The notes: a model not told the origin generated them from the letters alone. Positions 1 to 8,565 are shown, counted from the first letter of the stretch. The stretch: 61,712 bases of DNA from Pirellulales bacterium (GCA_035939775.1 DASZFO010000314.1:1-61712); one strand, 5' to 3'. Numbers and translations are program-made.

Positions 1-48
1 AACTGGGAGGATTTCTCGGCCGTCGTCATGATGGTCAACCCGGTGTAA
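1..48 (+). CDS. C-terminal end of an upstream gene (partial)
   Basis: Frame 1 is open from the first base and ends NWEDFSAVVMMVNPV followed by TAA at 46-48. Only 15 residues are inside the window, too few to assign a family. It is read as the 3' end of a gene because it is open to the edge and is followed by non-coding, palindrome-rich sequence. It could also be a chance open frame. Confidence 0.35.
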   Translation, partial: NWEDFSAVVMMVNPV

Positions 49-146
49 AAACTCTCTGGCGTGGCTGGCGTCGGCTCACTGACTTGGTCATAGGCTACCG
101 ACTCCCCCGCGGACCATGAATATTGCGGGTAACGATGAGCGGCTTT

Positions 147-203
147 GCGTGGGCATGTGTCTGAGTCGGCGCATGGCCACTCAGAGCAGTGGCCATGGCA
201 CCC
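147..203. repeat. Palindromic repeat, family 2 (copy 1, partial)
   Basis: This copy contains GCGTGGGCATG and then CATGGCCACTCAGAGCAGTGG followed by CCATGGCACCC. The same blocks form the complete double hairpins at 9784-9860 and 33091-33167. The outer GGGTGCCATGCCCACGGC arm is missing here, so it is a truncated or diverged copy. It lies between the upstream gene end and the convergent glycosyltransferase gene and may act as a terminator. Confidence 0.7.
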
Positions 204-254
204 AACGAATCAGCTTTGAAGTTCCGTTAGGCATCAAACAAATCCGATGAAGAA

Positions 255-2228
255 TTAGCGCCGCAGCGAGTCATGTGTTGTGGTGTCGTTGGTTCGAAGG
301 GCTTCGAGCGACGTGGCGTCATCATTGGCGGTCGCGCGGCGCTGGGCCGCGAGATTCGCCGACGGCGCGCGGCCGATCACCACCATCTCGCCGCGCTTCA
401 AGAACCGCGGCTGGCGGTCGATGATCCGGGCGTCTGGAGGGAGCAGCGGGCGGATCGCGTTGTAACCCTCCGCGTCGGTCACCAGGACCGGGCATTCCGC
501 GCGAGCGAAGAACGTTTGCACGCCCTGGCGATCTTCCTTGAAATCGTGAAGCGGCGGGTCGGCGTAGTAGATAACACCGGTCGTGGCCACATGGAACATC
601 CCGATCCCATCCGGCTTGCCCTCGATTTGCCGCAACATTTCGGCGAACCGGGCCCCGTTTTGCAGGCGGCTGATTGGAACGGCGGCGATCGCGAATGCCG
701 CCACGGCCAGCAAGATCGCAGTGACCGCCAGCGATCCGAGCGACATGGCAGGCTGCTTCCGCCGATGGAAGAACCAGCCCACTCCCGCTCCGGCAATCGC
801 GATCGCACCGATCCAGCCAAAACTCGGCACGCCCGGAAACCATCGCGGCATCGCCAGGCTAAAGCCGATCGCCAATCCGACGCCGGCTGCGGCCAGCGCG
901 ATCAAACCGGCGGACACCCAGCGATGCGCGGAGCGCTGTGCCGGGGAGGCGATCCAATCGGCCGCCCAGGCGCCGCAAACGACGGCCAGGGCCGGATAGG
1001 CGGGCAGCACATAGCTGGGCAGCTTCGTCCCGGCCAGTGAAAAAACGGCAAACCACACGAAGATCCAGGTTCCCATCAGCAAATACGCCGCGCTCCGAGG
1101 ATCGCCCGACCGTACCTTCCGCACGAGTTGCAACGCTCCGGCTGGCAGCAGAAACGACCACGGAAAGAAACAGGCGATCAGAATCAGCGGATGGAATAGG
1201 ATCGTCCCGCGATGCCCGCCAAGCGGCTCCATGAACCGCTCGAGATTGTGTTTGAGAAAAAAGCCGCTCGTCCATTGCCAGTCGGTCTTCAGGCCAACCA
1301 GCAAGTACCAAGGCAGGGAAACTGCCAATACGATTGCCACGAAAAGAATCGGCCGCATCGCCCAAACCGCCCGCGGAAGCTGTCTTATGAATTCCGGCAG
1401 CCCGGCCACCAAGCCGCGCAGCCAGCATTTGATATTATTGAGCAGCGTTGCGTGCTCAGGCGGCGCGATGCGCACGCTCGGCCTCATGCAGCGCAGCGTG
1501 AGAAACAGCCCGATCGCCGCGCACGGCAGCAGCGTGCCGACCGGGCCCTTGGCGAGCACGGCCAAGCCCATCGCCGCATACATCGCCGCAAGTGCTGGCC
1601 ACGCCGGCATGGATGCGCGAAAATCCGGAGGGGACTGTCCCCATTTTGCCCGATGCAATTCGGACTCGGATGCGGCTTGCAGACATTGGTCGGGCAAAAT
1701 GGGGACTGTCCCCTTCTCCCAGCCGGATTTGCAGGACGCACCGAGAAACGCTCCCTCGCGCCCGCCGGTCATGCTCCACACATAAATCAATAGCGCCAGC
1801 GTCGTGAAAAAGATCAGCGTCGAGTCGGGCGTCGCCGCTCGTGCCGAGACCGCGAACATGAGATTCGTGGCCATGATCATGCCAGCCCAAAGCCCCACCT
1901 GCGGGCGAAACAAAAGCCGGCCCAGATGATAGGTCATGAGCGCCGTCCCCACGGCCAAGAGCGCCGAGGGAAATCGAGCGGCGAACTCCGTCGCCCCGAA
2001 CAGCGAATACGAGCCCATCATCAGCCAATAGAGCAGCGCGGGCTTGTCGGTGCGAAGCTCGGAATTGAACGTCGGCACGATCCAATCGCCGCGGGCGAGC
2101 ATCTCGCGCGCACAGGTGGCGTTCCTCGGCTCGTCGTCGTCCCACAGCCGGGGACCGCCGAGATTCGTGAAGAACACCACGAGCGCTGCGGCGAGTATGC
2201 AGAGTTGGTGTTGGATTCGTGCGCGCAT
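255..2228 (-). CDS. GT39 / ArnT-PMT-like membrane glycosyltransferase
   Basis: This 657-residue polytopic membrane protein should transfer a sugar from a polyprenyl-phosphate donor on the outer face of the membrane. The N-terminus has one membrane segment followed by LWDDDEPR (residues 28-35), the acidic first-loop motif of ArnT/PMT enzymes. RTDKPALLYWLM, AARFPSALL and repeated hydrophobic spans follow, also typical of the family. Residues about 167-203 are encoded by a palindromic repeat (1621-1730) that adds GTVPILP and WGQSPPDF in a loop after the fourth span. The frame stays open through it, so the gene is probably functional, but homologues should lack this block. The acceptor cannot be told from sequence; lipid A-type or protein targets are both possible. 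The gene stands alone, and a second copy of the repeat lies just upstream of its start. Confidence 0.85.
   Translation of the reverse strand: MRARIQHQLCILAAALVVFFTNLGGPRLWDDDEPRNATCAREMLARGDWIVPTFNSELRTDKPALLYWLMMGSYSLFGATEFAARFPSALLAVGTALMTYHLGRLLFRPQVGLWAGMIMATNLMFAVSARAATPDSTLIFFTTLALLIYVWSMTGGREGAFLGASCKSGWEKGTVPILPDQCLQAASESELHRAKWGQSPPDFRASMPAWPALAAMYAAMGLAVLAKGPVGTLLPCAAIGLFLTLRCMRPSVRIAPPEHATLLNNIKCWLRGLVAGLPEFIRQLPRAVWAMRPILFVAIVLAVSLPWYLLVGLKTDWQWTSGFFLKHNLERFMEPLGGHRGTILFHPLILIACFFPWSFLLPAGALQLVRKVRSGDPRSAAYLLMGTWIFVWFAVFSLAGTKLPSYVLPAYPALAVVCGAWAADWIASPAQRSAHRWVSAGLIALAAAGVGLAIGFSLAMPRWFPGVPSFGWIGAIAIAGAGVGWFFHRRKQPAMSLGSLAVTAILLAVAAFAIAAVPISRLQNGARFAEMLRQIEGKPDGIGMFHVATTGVIYYADPPLHDFKEDRQGVQTFFARAECPVLVTDAEGYNAIRPLLPPDARIIDRQPRFLKRGEMVVIGRAPSANLAAQRRATANDDATSLEALRTNDTTTHDSLRR
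1621..1730. repeat. GGGGACTGTCCCC palindromic repeat, copy 1 (inside GT39 gene)
   Basis: Outer inverted arms AAATCCGG (1621-1628) and CCGGATTT (1723-1730) enclose two direct copies of GGGGACTGTCCCC at 1630-1642 and 1701-1713. Inner arms ATTTTGCCCGA and TCGGGCAAAAT lie between them. The arm type matches copy 3 near 40.1 kb. The length preserves the reading frame of the gene it sits in. Confidence 0.9.
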
Positions 2229-2255
2229 GAACGACCAGTCCTCGACGAGCCTTCC

Positions 2256-2354
2256 TGAAAACCGCCTGCGGAGAGAGGGACAGTCCCCTTTTGTTCCTGA
2301 CCATCGCGGCGATGGTGCCCGCTCCGCAAAAGGGGACAGTCCCCGGCGGTTTCC
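2256..2354. repeat. GGGGACTGTCCCC palindromic repeat, copy 2 (intergenic)
   Basis: Arms GAAAACCGCC and GGCGGTTTCC enclose GGGACAGTCCCC and GGGGACAGTCCCC. The loop (GACCATCGCGGCGATGGTGC and flanks) is close to the reverse complement of the loop in the copy at 46985-47093, so both belong to one subfamily. It starts 28 bp upstream of the GT39 start codon. Confidence 0.9.
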
Positions 2355-2463
2355 TTGCCCAACCTTCCGAGGGGCGGCGGACTATAGGGATTTCGCTGGC
2401 AGCGGTCAAGGTTTGACTCACCGTCCGCGACACACGAGGTAGGCGCGGCGAAATGGCGAAGGA

Positions 2464-2493
2464 TTGAAAACAGACAGACCGTTCGGCTAGAGT
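2464..2493 (+). promoter_or_regulatory. Candidate sigma-70-type promoter for the NHL gene
   Basis: A -35-like TTGAAA is followed after 18 bp by the -10-like TAGAGT, about 60 bp before the NHL start. The call rests only on similarity to the consensus. Confidence 0.35.
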
Positions 2494-2555
2494 AGTAGTC
2501 GTCGATTCGCCCGCACCTCACTCGCCACCCACCGAGCCCACCGGAGACCCTCGCC

Positions 2556-3617
2556 ATGCAACGCCGCACTTTTCTCAAGCAAACCGCTACCGCCGCGGGC
2601 GCCATCGCCGCCGCTTCCGCGACCGCTCCCTTGCTCCTCGGCACGGAAGATAAGGCCGGCTCGAAGAACGCCGTTATCGGCCAAGGCGAGTTTCGCTACG
2701 AATGCTTGCACGACTGGGGCGAATTGCCCAAACACATCAAGTGGGAAACCACGCACGGCGTGACGATCGACGAGGCCGGGTTCATCTACATCAAGCATCA
2801 AGGGCATAGCAAGAACCCGAAGGACGGCATGGACACGATCGTTGTGTTCGATCCGACTGGAAAGTTCGTCCGCTCCTTCGGCCGAGAATACTACCCCGGC
2901 GGCCACGGCATCGACATCCGCAAGGAAGACGGAGAGGAATTCCTCTATCTGTGCGATATCGACCACTGCACGGTGTCGAAGACCAATCTCAAAGGAGAGC
3001 TGGTCTGGAAATTCGGCTATCTCAAGATTCCGCACGTGTACAAGCAGTTCGGCAAGTTCAAGCCGACGAACGTGGCCTTTCATCCGGACGGCGGGTTCTA
3101 CGTCGGCGATGGCTACGGCTCGCACTATATCCATCAATTCGACAAAGACGCCCGCTGGATTCGCACCTTCGGCGGCGAAGGGACCGAGCCGGGGAAATTC
3201 AAAACGCCGCACGGCCTCTGGCTCGATGACCGGCCGGGGCGCGAGCCGTCGCTCGTGGTAGCCGATCGGGCCAACGCCCGGCTGCAATACCTATCGCTCG
3301 AAGGCAAGCCGCTGAGCATGATCCACGACGTGCTGTTCCCCGCCCATTTCGATATCCGCGGCGACGTGCTGCTTGTGCCCGACCTCTATGCCCGCGTCTC
3401 GCTTTTCGGTCGCGACAACAAGCTGATCGTGCATCTCGGCGACGACGCGGCCTGGATCGCGGACGTGAAGAAGATGCAAATTCGCAAAGACCCCAGCCGC
3501 TGGCAGGCGGGCAAATTCGTCCACCCGCACGACGCCTGCTTCGACAAAGACGGCAACATCTTCGTCACCGAATGGGTCGAGACTGGGCGAGTGACGATGC
3601 TGCGAAAGGTGAGTTAA
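2556..3617 (+). CDS. Tat-exported NHL-repeat beta-propeller protein
   Basis: This 353-residue protein begins MQRRTFLKQTATAAGA, a twin-arginine signal (RR at 3-4) with an Ala-rich hydrophobic core, so it should be exported folded. The mature part has repeated NHL-type blades: VTIDEAGFIYIKHQG, VVFDPTGKFVRSFG, VAFHPDGGFYVGDGYG and HDACFDKDGNIFVTEW. These suggest a six-bladed propeller of the kind seen in peptidyl-alpha-hydroxyglycine lyase-like proteins. Planctomycetes encode many such proteins, usually with unknown ligands, and no catalytic assignment is made. It is a single gene with its own upstream promoter-like element and is followed by a convergent toxin-antitoxin pair. Confidence 0.85.
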   Translation: MQRRTFLKQTATAAGAIAAASATAPLLLGTEDKAGSKNAVIGQGEFRYECLHDWGELPKHIKWETTHGVTIDEAGFIYIKHQGHSKNPKDGMDTIVVFDPTGKFVRSFGREYYPGGHGIDIRKEDGEEFLYLCDIDHCTVSKTNLKGELVWKFGYLKIPHVYKQFGKFKPTNVAFHPDGGFYVGDGYGSHYIHQFDKDARWIRTFGGEGTEPGKFKTPHGLWLDDRPGREPSLVVADRANARLQYLSLEGKPLSMIHDVLFPAHFDIRGDVLLVPDLYARVSLFGRDNKLIVHLGDDAAWIADVKKMQIRKDPSRWQAGKFVHPHDACFDKDGNIFVTEWVETGRVTMLRKVS

Positions 3618-3652
3618 GGGTAAAAACGGAACAACGATCACCCATGAAAGTA

Positions 3653-4099
3653 TTATGACGCCGCCACATTTTGCGGATCGAGAATCGTGATGTCAGCATA
3701 GCGCTGAAAGTCGGCGGGATTGAACGTAAGGATGTGCGTGAGGCCGTGGCGTTGCATCGCGGCGACGAGCCGCGCATCGTGGGCTTGCTTGCCCCGTACC
3801 CGGTATTGGAGAGCCAAGTGCTGCCATATTTCCAAAATGGCGCGCTCGTCGCGCAATACCGGAAAGAGCACTTTCCACTCGTTAACCAAAGTGTTGATCG
3901 AGCCGACGGGCAGGTCCAAGCCGTTCCGGTCGACAGGGCGCGACGCCACGGACCAAAACTCATATATCACTTGGGGAACGAGACGGAGCGCGTGCTGCTG
4001 CGTTCGGAGCGAGTTGAGCGCCTTGTCCGCTACCGGTTGGTCAGGATCACCTAAATGCGCGAGCCTCACCAGCACATTCGTGTCGATGAGGATCCTCAT
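3653..4099 (-). CDS. PIN-domain ribonuclease toxin (VapC-like)
   Basis: This 148-residue protein has the PIN fold order. MRILIDTNVLVRLAH carries the first acidic metal ligand (Asp6, in DTN). The central AHDARLVAAM helix carries the later Asp, and TFNPADF is near the end. VapC toxins are Mg-dependent RNases that cleave tRNA or rRNA and are held in check by a partner antitoxin. The start ATG overlaps the antitoxin stop by 4 bases (ATGA), typical of translationally coupled pairs in which antitoxin is made first. The target RNA is unknown. All parts of the domain are present, so it is probably active. Confidence 0.8.
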   Translation of the reverse strand: MRILIDTNVLVRLAHLGDPDQPVADKALNSLRTQQHALRLVPQVIYEFWSVASRPVDRNGLDLPVGSINTLVNEWKVLFPVLRDERAILEIWQHLALQYRVRGKQAHDARLVAAMQRHGLTHILTFNPADFQRYADITILDPQNVAAS

Positions 4100-4353
4100 T
4101 CGCCGCGGCCTTCATAGATGCTTTCGCGGCTGTCGTCGACGGTCGTTGCCGCGGAGCGTGGAAGGGCGGTTAGCGCGTCGCGAAATTTTTCTTGCCACCG
4201 ATCTAACGAGAGCTGGTCTGCTGGGTCATCAGCCATCGAGAGCTTTTCGTCGAGGGCTTCGAGAGCTAGCACTTCGGGCGGCTTTCCCGCTTGCATCGCA
4301 GCTTCGCGAAGCCTTGCTTCCGTTTCGGGCGGTAGATTCAAAATCAGATTCAT
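4096..4353 (-). CDS. Antitoxin of the PIN-domain toxin
   Basis: The frame is open further upstream, but the start chosen is MNLILNLPPETEARL because AGGGAG lies 7 bases ahead of its ATG (4351-4353). The 85-residue product begins with a short strand and helix resembling a ribbon-helix-helix antitoxin N-terminus (LPPETEARLREAA). An acidic, toxin-binding-like tail follows (MADDPADQLSLDRW). It should bind and neutralise the PIN toxin encoded directly downstream and repress the shared promoter. Family placement is by context and length rather than by a diagnostic motif. Confidence 0.7.
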   Translation of the reverse strand: MNLILNLPPETEARLREAAMQAGKPPEVLALEALDEKLSMADDPADQLSLDRWQEKFRDALTALPRSAATTVDDSRESIYEGRGE

Positions 4354-4721
4354 ATGCGACTCCCTATGCTGCATGATAACCATCCCGGCGATTGCCGAGA
4401 AGCGGCGGCAGAATGGCCAGAAAAACGACATTGCTAGGAAGGTCATTCGCGGCGTCATTATTCCATGCCCCGAGAACTTTGGTCGATTCGTAGTTGCCGA
4501 GATGGCGCCGTCGCCGTAGGCTCCGGGTTAAACGATCGTGGTCATTCGCCCCAGAGGCACTGGTCCGCGCATCCGACGCGATTGAGCCGTCGTCCGCCGA
4601 CTCACCGATACCTAGAGCGGGCTACAGGGTTAATATCCCTTATCCGAGATAGGCGGATTCACGGCAGCGGCGTCGCGTCGCTCTGACCGCATTCTCTTCT
4701 TTTGCCGGTAAGGATGCTCGT

Positions 4722-6386
4722 ATGTGGCGGATTCTCATGGCGGCGATCGTCGGCGTGGCGTTTTGCGCGGCGCGGCCCAGCTTGGCGGACGACGATGGCG
4801 ACAAGGACGCCCAGAAGAAGTCGCATGTCGAGAAGAAATCTTCTGACAGGGGTGAGAAGGCTGAGAAAAGTGAAAAGGCTGAGAAGGAAGATGGGAAGAA
4901 ATCCGACGGCGAGAAGAAACACGGCGAGAAGAAAGAGAGCGACAAAACGAAGGGCAAATCGGCAAAGAGCGGCAAGGCCCCGCACCATAAATCACTGCGC
5001 GGCAAGGGGCATGCGGCACGTGCTCGCCACAATCACAAAGGTGGACACGGGCACAAGGGGCGGCATGGCAAGCATGGTCACGCGAATGCAGCGCGCCGCC
5101 ACGGATATCGTGGTCACGGTCGTGCCCATTCAGCTCACGGCGGTCGAGGGCGCGGTTTTGGCGGCCGCGGGCATTTTGGCATGCGCGGCGCGATGCATGG
5201 GCACCAAGGTATGCACGGGCGTCACGGCCGCGGCGGAATGTATCGCGGACGCGGCGGCTGGGCGCATGGTCAGTGGGGCTACCGCAGCGGGCGCGGATTT
5301 GGCGGCGGGCGCGGCGCAATGTATGGGCATTATGGCCGTCACGGAATGCCTGGCGGTCGTGGGCAGCATGGCCGATATGGTCATCGCGGCGGATCCGGCG
5401 GTCGCGGCCCGATGGGATTTAACAATCGTGGATTTGGTGGTTGGGGGCAAGGCGGGCCGGGCGGTCGCTTCGACCAATGGGGCGGCGGTTGGGGCGGACC
5501 CGGCCGTGGTTGGGGCGGCAGTGGCATGGGTGGACCCGGCGGCGGGGGCCGCGGCTTCGGCAATGGGCCGCGCGGATACAGCGGTGGACAGTGGGGCGGA
5601 CCGGGTTTTGGTAGTCGCGGATTCGGAGGACAGCGCTTCGGTGGGCCAGGATTTGGAGGCAATGGGCCGCGCGATTTTGGCGGCGGACCATGGGGCGGAC
5701 CAGGATTTGGAGGGCAGCGCTTCGGCCGTCAGGAATTCGGTGGTCAGCGTGACGGCGGCCAAGGATTCGGTGGCAACGGGCCGCGCGGGTTCGCGGGCGG
5801 ACCGTGGGACGATGACCGTTCCAGTGGGCCGCGATTCGGCGGCGAGGGCGGCGGTGGTCGCGGCTTCGGTAACCAAAGTTTCGGTGGCCGGAACTTCGGT
5901 AGCCAGAGCTTCGGCCAATGGGGTCAATGGAATGGCGCCCGAGGTCAACGCGACGGCGACGGTGGACGTAACGACGACGACGCTCGACCGCAGTTCGGCG
6001 GCCCGCCGCGCGGATTCGGTTTCGGTGGTCCCGGTGGCGGCGATTTTGGCCCCGGTGGGGCAGGCATGAATCGCGACGGATCGGCCGACGGACGTCGCAC
6101 TCCGGCCGCCTTCCGCTTCGGCGGACCGGACGGCCGCGGCGGTCCCTCAGCGGATGGCCCGCGTCGAGGAACCGACGGCCCGAGCGACGACGGCGGTCGC
6201 CCGCCTCGCGGCAGGCCGAATCGAGACAGTGCGGACCGCGGAAATCCAGATCGCGGCGGCCCGGACGGCGCTGGCCGAGGTCGCGGTGGTCCCTCATCGG
6301 ACGGCCCCGGCAATCGCGGCCCGCGCGACGGCGATCGCAGCGATTCGACCAATCCGGTAAAGGTCCTCCTCTCGCTCCTTTTTTGA
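4722..6386 (+). CDS. Secreted Lys/Glu- then Gly/Arg/Phe-rich low-complexity protein
   Basis: This 554-residue protein starts with a signal peptide (MWRILMAAIVGVAFCAARPSLA) preceded by a TAAGGA ribosome binding site. Residues about 25-85 are almost only Lys, Glu, Asp and Ser, and about 90-150 are rich in His, Gly, Lys and Arg. The rest is a long Gly-rich tract with recurring FGG, RGFGG, WGGPG and RFGGP units, ending in Asp/Arg/Pro-rich sequence. No enzymatic domain is visible. The composition resembles RGG/FG-type disordered proteins, so binding of polyanions or metal, matrix formation or phase separation are possible, but nothing in the sequence proves a role. Long open frames on both strands here are by-products of the biased composition. 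A hairpin terminator follows. Confidence 0.7.
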   Translation: MWRILMAAIVGVAFCAARPSLADDDGDKDAQKKSHVEKKSSDRGEKAEKSEKAEKEDGKKSDGEKKHGEKKESDKTKGKSAKSGKAPHHKSLRGKGHAARARHNHKGGHGHKGRHGKHGHANAARRHGYRGHGRAHSAHGGRGRGFGGRGHFGMRGAMHGHQGMHGRHGRGGMYRGRGGWAHGQWGYRSGRGFGGGRGAMYGHYGRHGMPGGRGQHGRYGHRGGSGGRGPMGFNNRGFGGWGQGGPGGRFDQWGGGWGGPGRGWGGSGMGGPGGGGRGFGNGPRGYSGGQWGGPGFGSRGFGGQRFGGPGFGGNGPRDFGGGPWGGPGFGGQRFGRQEFGGQRDGGQGFGGNGPRGFAGGPWDDDRSSGPRFGGEGGGGRGFGNQSFGGRNFGSQSFGQWGQWNGARGQRDGDGGRNDDDARPQFGGPPRGFGFGGPGGGDFGPGGAGMNRDGSADGRRTPAAFRFGGPDGRGGPSADGPRRGTDGPSDDGGRPPRGRPNRDSADRGNPDRGGPDGAGRGRGGPSSDGPGNRGPRDGDRSDSTNPVKVLLSLLF

Positions 6387-6400
6387 TCTGCTGCCGCTGA

Positions 6401-6443
6401 CTGATTGAAAATCAGTTGCCCCGCGCACCCCGCGGGGGTTTTT
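6401..6443 (+). terminator. Rho-independent terminator
   Basis: A small hairpin CTGATT-gaa-AATCAG (6401-6415) is followed by CCCCGCG-caccc-CGCGGGG (6419-6437) and a T run (6439-6443). It lies 15-57 bp after the stop codon of the Gly-rich protein gene. Confidence 0.8.
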
Positions 6444-6495
6444 ATGCGCTGGTACAATGTGGCCACGAACAAGCCGTCTCAACGCGCGGGTAGAC

Positions 6496-7392
6496 ATGAC
6501 TTCCGATCTGGTTCGCTCTCGAAGTGTATTCGACCGGTGCATCGCCGTCGTGGAGGTCCTCGTCGCCTTCGCACTGGTCCACGTGACCTATCGGGCGTTC
6601 AAGCATTTCACAGCGCTTGGCAGGCTCGAAGGCGATCAGGGCCTGAACTTTTCGGCCGGCGCGGCGATGATCCTGTTCACGGTTGCAATTCTGTTGGTCT
6701 GTCGAAGGAGTTTCGAGCAGTACGGGCTGACGCTCAACGGATGGAAAACGAACTTGAACATCGGGTTGTTCTGGGGCCTGTTGTTCGCCGCCGCGGCGGT
6801 CGTGGTCATTCGGATTGCCCAGATCCATTTCGATCCGCTCCATCCGCCCGACGTGAAGCGTTCGGTTGCCGCGACGATCGGCGAACTCGTCGGCGCGTTT
6901 CTGCTGCTCTTGTTTCTCTCGCGCGGCGGCGGCGCGATGCGGAGAATTCCAGTTTGGGTCAGCCTACTTGTCTTGCTCGGATTGCTTTCGGCACCGACCA
7001 TCCTTGCGATGAGCTTCCATCGGCCGGTTCTCAAGGCGACTCTGAATTCGATGTGGCTGTTTTTCGGGGCCGGGTTCGGTGAAGAAATCTTCTTCCGCGG
7101 ATACATTCAGTCGCGCGTCAATCAGGCCTTCGGTCGTCCGTTTCGTTGGATGAACGTCGATTTCGGCGTGGGGCTGATCGTGTCATCCGTGCTGTTCGGA
7201 TCCATTCACGTGCTGAATACGGTTGACTATTTCAACGGGCAATACGTCTTCGCCTGGTTATGGTGGCTGCCCAACACTGCCAGCGGCCTGTTTTTCGGCT
7301 TCCTGAGAGAAAGGACGAAGAGCGTTGTCGCCGGAGGCGTGTATCACGGATTGACTGATATGTTGGGAAGCATTCCCGCACTCTTGCCGTGA
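6496..7392 (+). CDS. CPBP family intramembrane metalloprotease
   Basis: This membrane protein of about 298 residues has roughly eight hydrophobic spans. The CPBP (CAAX protease/bacteriocin-processing) signature appears in order: GFGEEIFFRGYIQSR with the catalytic Glu-Glu, then SVLFGSIHVLN and GVYHGLTD with the conserved His residues. Such enzymes cleave substrates within the membrane; some process lipid-modified or secreted peptides. An upstream in-frame ATG exists at 6457, but it overlaps an extended -10-like TGGTACAAT (6450-6458) directly after the terminator, so the ATG at 6496 is preferred. The substrate is unknown. Confidence 0.85.
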   Translation: MTSDLVRSRSVFDRCIAVVEVLVAFALVHVTYRAFKHFTALGRLEGDQGLNFSAGAAMILFTVAILLVCRRSFEQYGLTLNGWKTNLNIGLFWGLLFAAAAVVVIRIAQIHFDPLHPPDVKRSVAATIGELVGAFLLLLFLSRGGGAMRRIPVWVSLLVLLGLLSAPTILAMSFHRPVLKATLNSMWLFFGAGFGEEIFFRGYIQSRVNQAFGRPFRWMNVDFGVGLIVSSVLFGSIHVLNTVDYFNGQYVFAWLWWLPNTASGLFFGFLRERTKSVVAGGVYHGLTDMLGSIPALLP

Positions 7393-7453
7393 GGCGGGCA
7401 TGCCGCACTGAATGGGCGGAGGAGGCCGCAAGATTATCATCGCGTGCCAAGTT

Positions 7454-7972
7454 ATGCGAATCGCAATCTCCGAATACTCGCCGCTTTGGCCCAAGATATT
7501 TGACGACGAGGCGGCGCTGCTAGCCCGTCAACTGCCGGGCTCCGCGGTCATCGAACATATCGGCAGCACGGCCGTGCCCGGCCTGGCGGCCAAGCCGGTG
7601 ATCGACATCCTGATCGGCCTCGCGGATTTCGCCCAAGCCAATTCGTTCGTGCCGCGCATCGAGCAATTGGGCTACGAATACGTCCCGCAATACGAAACGG
7701 AAATGCCGTTCCGCCGCTTCTTCCGGAAAGAGCAATCCGGCGTCAGAACCCATCACATCCACATGGTCGCCATCGGCACGGACTTCTGGCAGCGACATCT
7801 CCGATTCCGCGACTATCTCCGCACGCATCCCGAAACCGCGGCCCAATACGCCGCGCTCAAACACACCTTGGCCGCGCGCGATTGGCAAGACATGAACGAA
7901 TACGCTGACGCCAAGACCGATTTCATCCGGAGCGTGGAGGCTGAAGCGGCACGGCAGTGCGAGAAGTCGTAG
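7454..7972 (+). CDS. GrpB / UPF0157 nucleotidyltransferase-fold protein
   Basis: This protein of about 172 residues belongs to the GrpB family, which has a nucleotidyltransferase-like fold. The hallmark is EHIGSTAVPGLAAKPVIDI near residues 30-50. FRRFFRK and HHIHMVAIGTDFWQRHLRFRDYLR follow, which are typical of the family. The start is placed at MRIAISEYSPLWP because family members begin there; an upstream in-frame ATG at 7412 would add a Gly-rich leader with no support. The enzymatic role of the family is not established; some members are fused to dephospho-CoA kinase. Confidence 0.85.
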   Translation: MRIAISEYSPLWPKIFDDEAALLARQLPGSAVIEHIGSTAVPGLAAKPVIDILIGLADFAQANSFVPRIEQLGYEYVPQYETEMPFRRFFRKEQSGVRTHHIHMVAIGTDFWQRHLRFRDYLRTHPETAAQYAALKHTLAARDWQDMNEYADAKTDFIRSVEAEAARQCEKS

Positions 7973-8089
7973 CGAATTCGCTAGAATTCCGAGAGCGAAG
8001 ATTGCGAACACACGGTTAGAAACCGTGGCAAATTGATGGATGCTCGCTATGATTCGATTTAGGAAGAACGAGCGAAGGAGAGGCGTTTC

Positions 8090-8335
8090 ATGGCCATCAA
8101 GACCATTCCGCTCAGCCGCCTGGAAACGGATCTCACAAGGACGCTGAATGAGTGCGTCGAAACGGGAGAGACTGTGGTTGTCGAGATGCCGGACAAAAAC
8201 CTCTTGACGATTCAACCTCTCGATCCGGGGGAGGATGATGGGCTGATTGACGAATTGCTCCAGTCCAACCCAAGATTTCAGGCACTGGTATCGAGGTCGA
8301 AGGCCGGCTCGCGCAAGCCATTCTTGGCGGAATGA
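8090..8335 (+). CDS. Phd/YefM-like antitoxin, orphan
   Basis: This 81-residue protein begins MAIKTIPLSRLETDLTRTLN and continues GETVVVEMPDKNLLTIQPLD, the usual arrangement of prevent-host-death antitoxins (N-terminal DNA-binding part, then a tail for toxin binding). A GGAGAGG ribosome binding site lies just upstream. No PIN or Doc toxin follows, and the next 490 bp carry no gene. It may be a remnant of a pair or a stand-alone regulator. Confidence 0.6.
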   Translation: MAIKTIPLSRLETDLTRTLNECVETGETVVVEMPDKNLLTIQPLDPGEDDGLIDELLQSNPRFQALVSRSKAGSRKPFLAE

Positions 8336-8520
8336 ACCCCAACGGGCAACGCCGTTAAGTATTATGCGACGGGAAGTACCGCAGTTTATCGAGATTTCCA
8401 ATGTTTTCACGGCATCGCCAGAGTGACTGCTGCTAGCGATTTCAGCGGAATCGCCCGAACCAACACGTAAGAACCAGCGCCGACTTGACTTACTGAAAAT
8501 GCTTAAGGGGGTTGCGCCCT

Positions 8521-8565
8521 CCAGCCCAAGGGTAGCCCGCCACCGGCGGGCAACCCTTGGGCTGG
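8521..8565. repeat. Nested palindromic repeat
   Basis: Perfect 13-bp arms CCAGCCCAAGGGT (8521-8533) and ACCCTTGGGCTGG (8553-8565) enclose an inner GCCCGCC-acc-GGCGGGC hairpin. The structure resembles a mobile REP-type element rather than a terminator, because no T run follows. Confidence 0.75.

Larger units (their letters stand above)
2229..2555. other. Divergent intergenic region, GT39 / NHL gene
   Basis: This 327-bp gap holds repeat copy 2 and, nearer the plus-strand gene, a promoter-like pair: TTGAAA at 2464-2469 and TAGAGT at 2488-2493, spaced 18 bp. No further gene or RNA is seen. Confidence 0.5.

Noticed and set aside
2160-2228. Longer frames upstream of the GT39 start as an alternative N-terminus
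   Set aside because: They run into repeat copy 2 and would add Arg-rich residues before a normal first membrane span.
4702-6297. Several long overlapping open frames on both strands across the Gly-rich gene
   Set aside because: They are by-products of the biased composition. Only the frame at 4722 has a signal peptide and a ribosome binding site.
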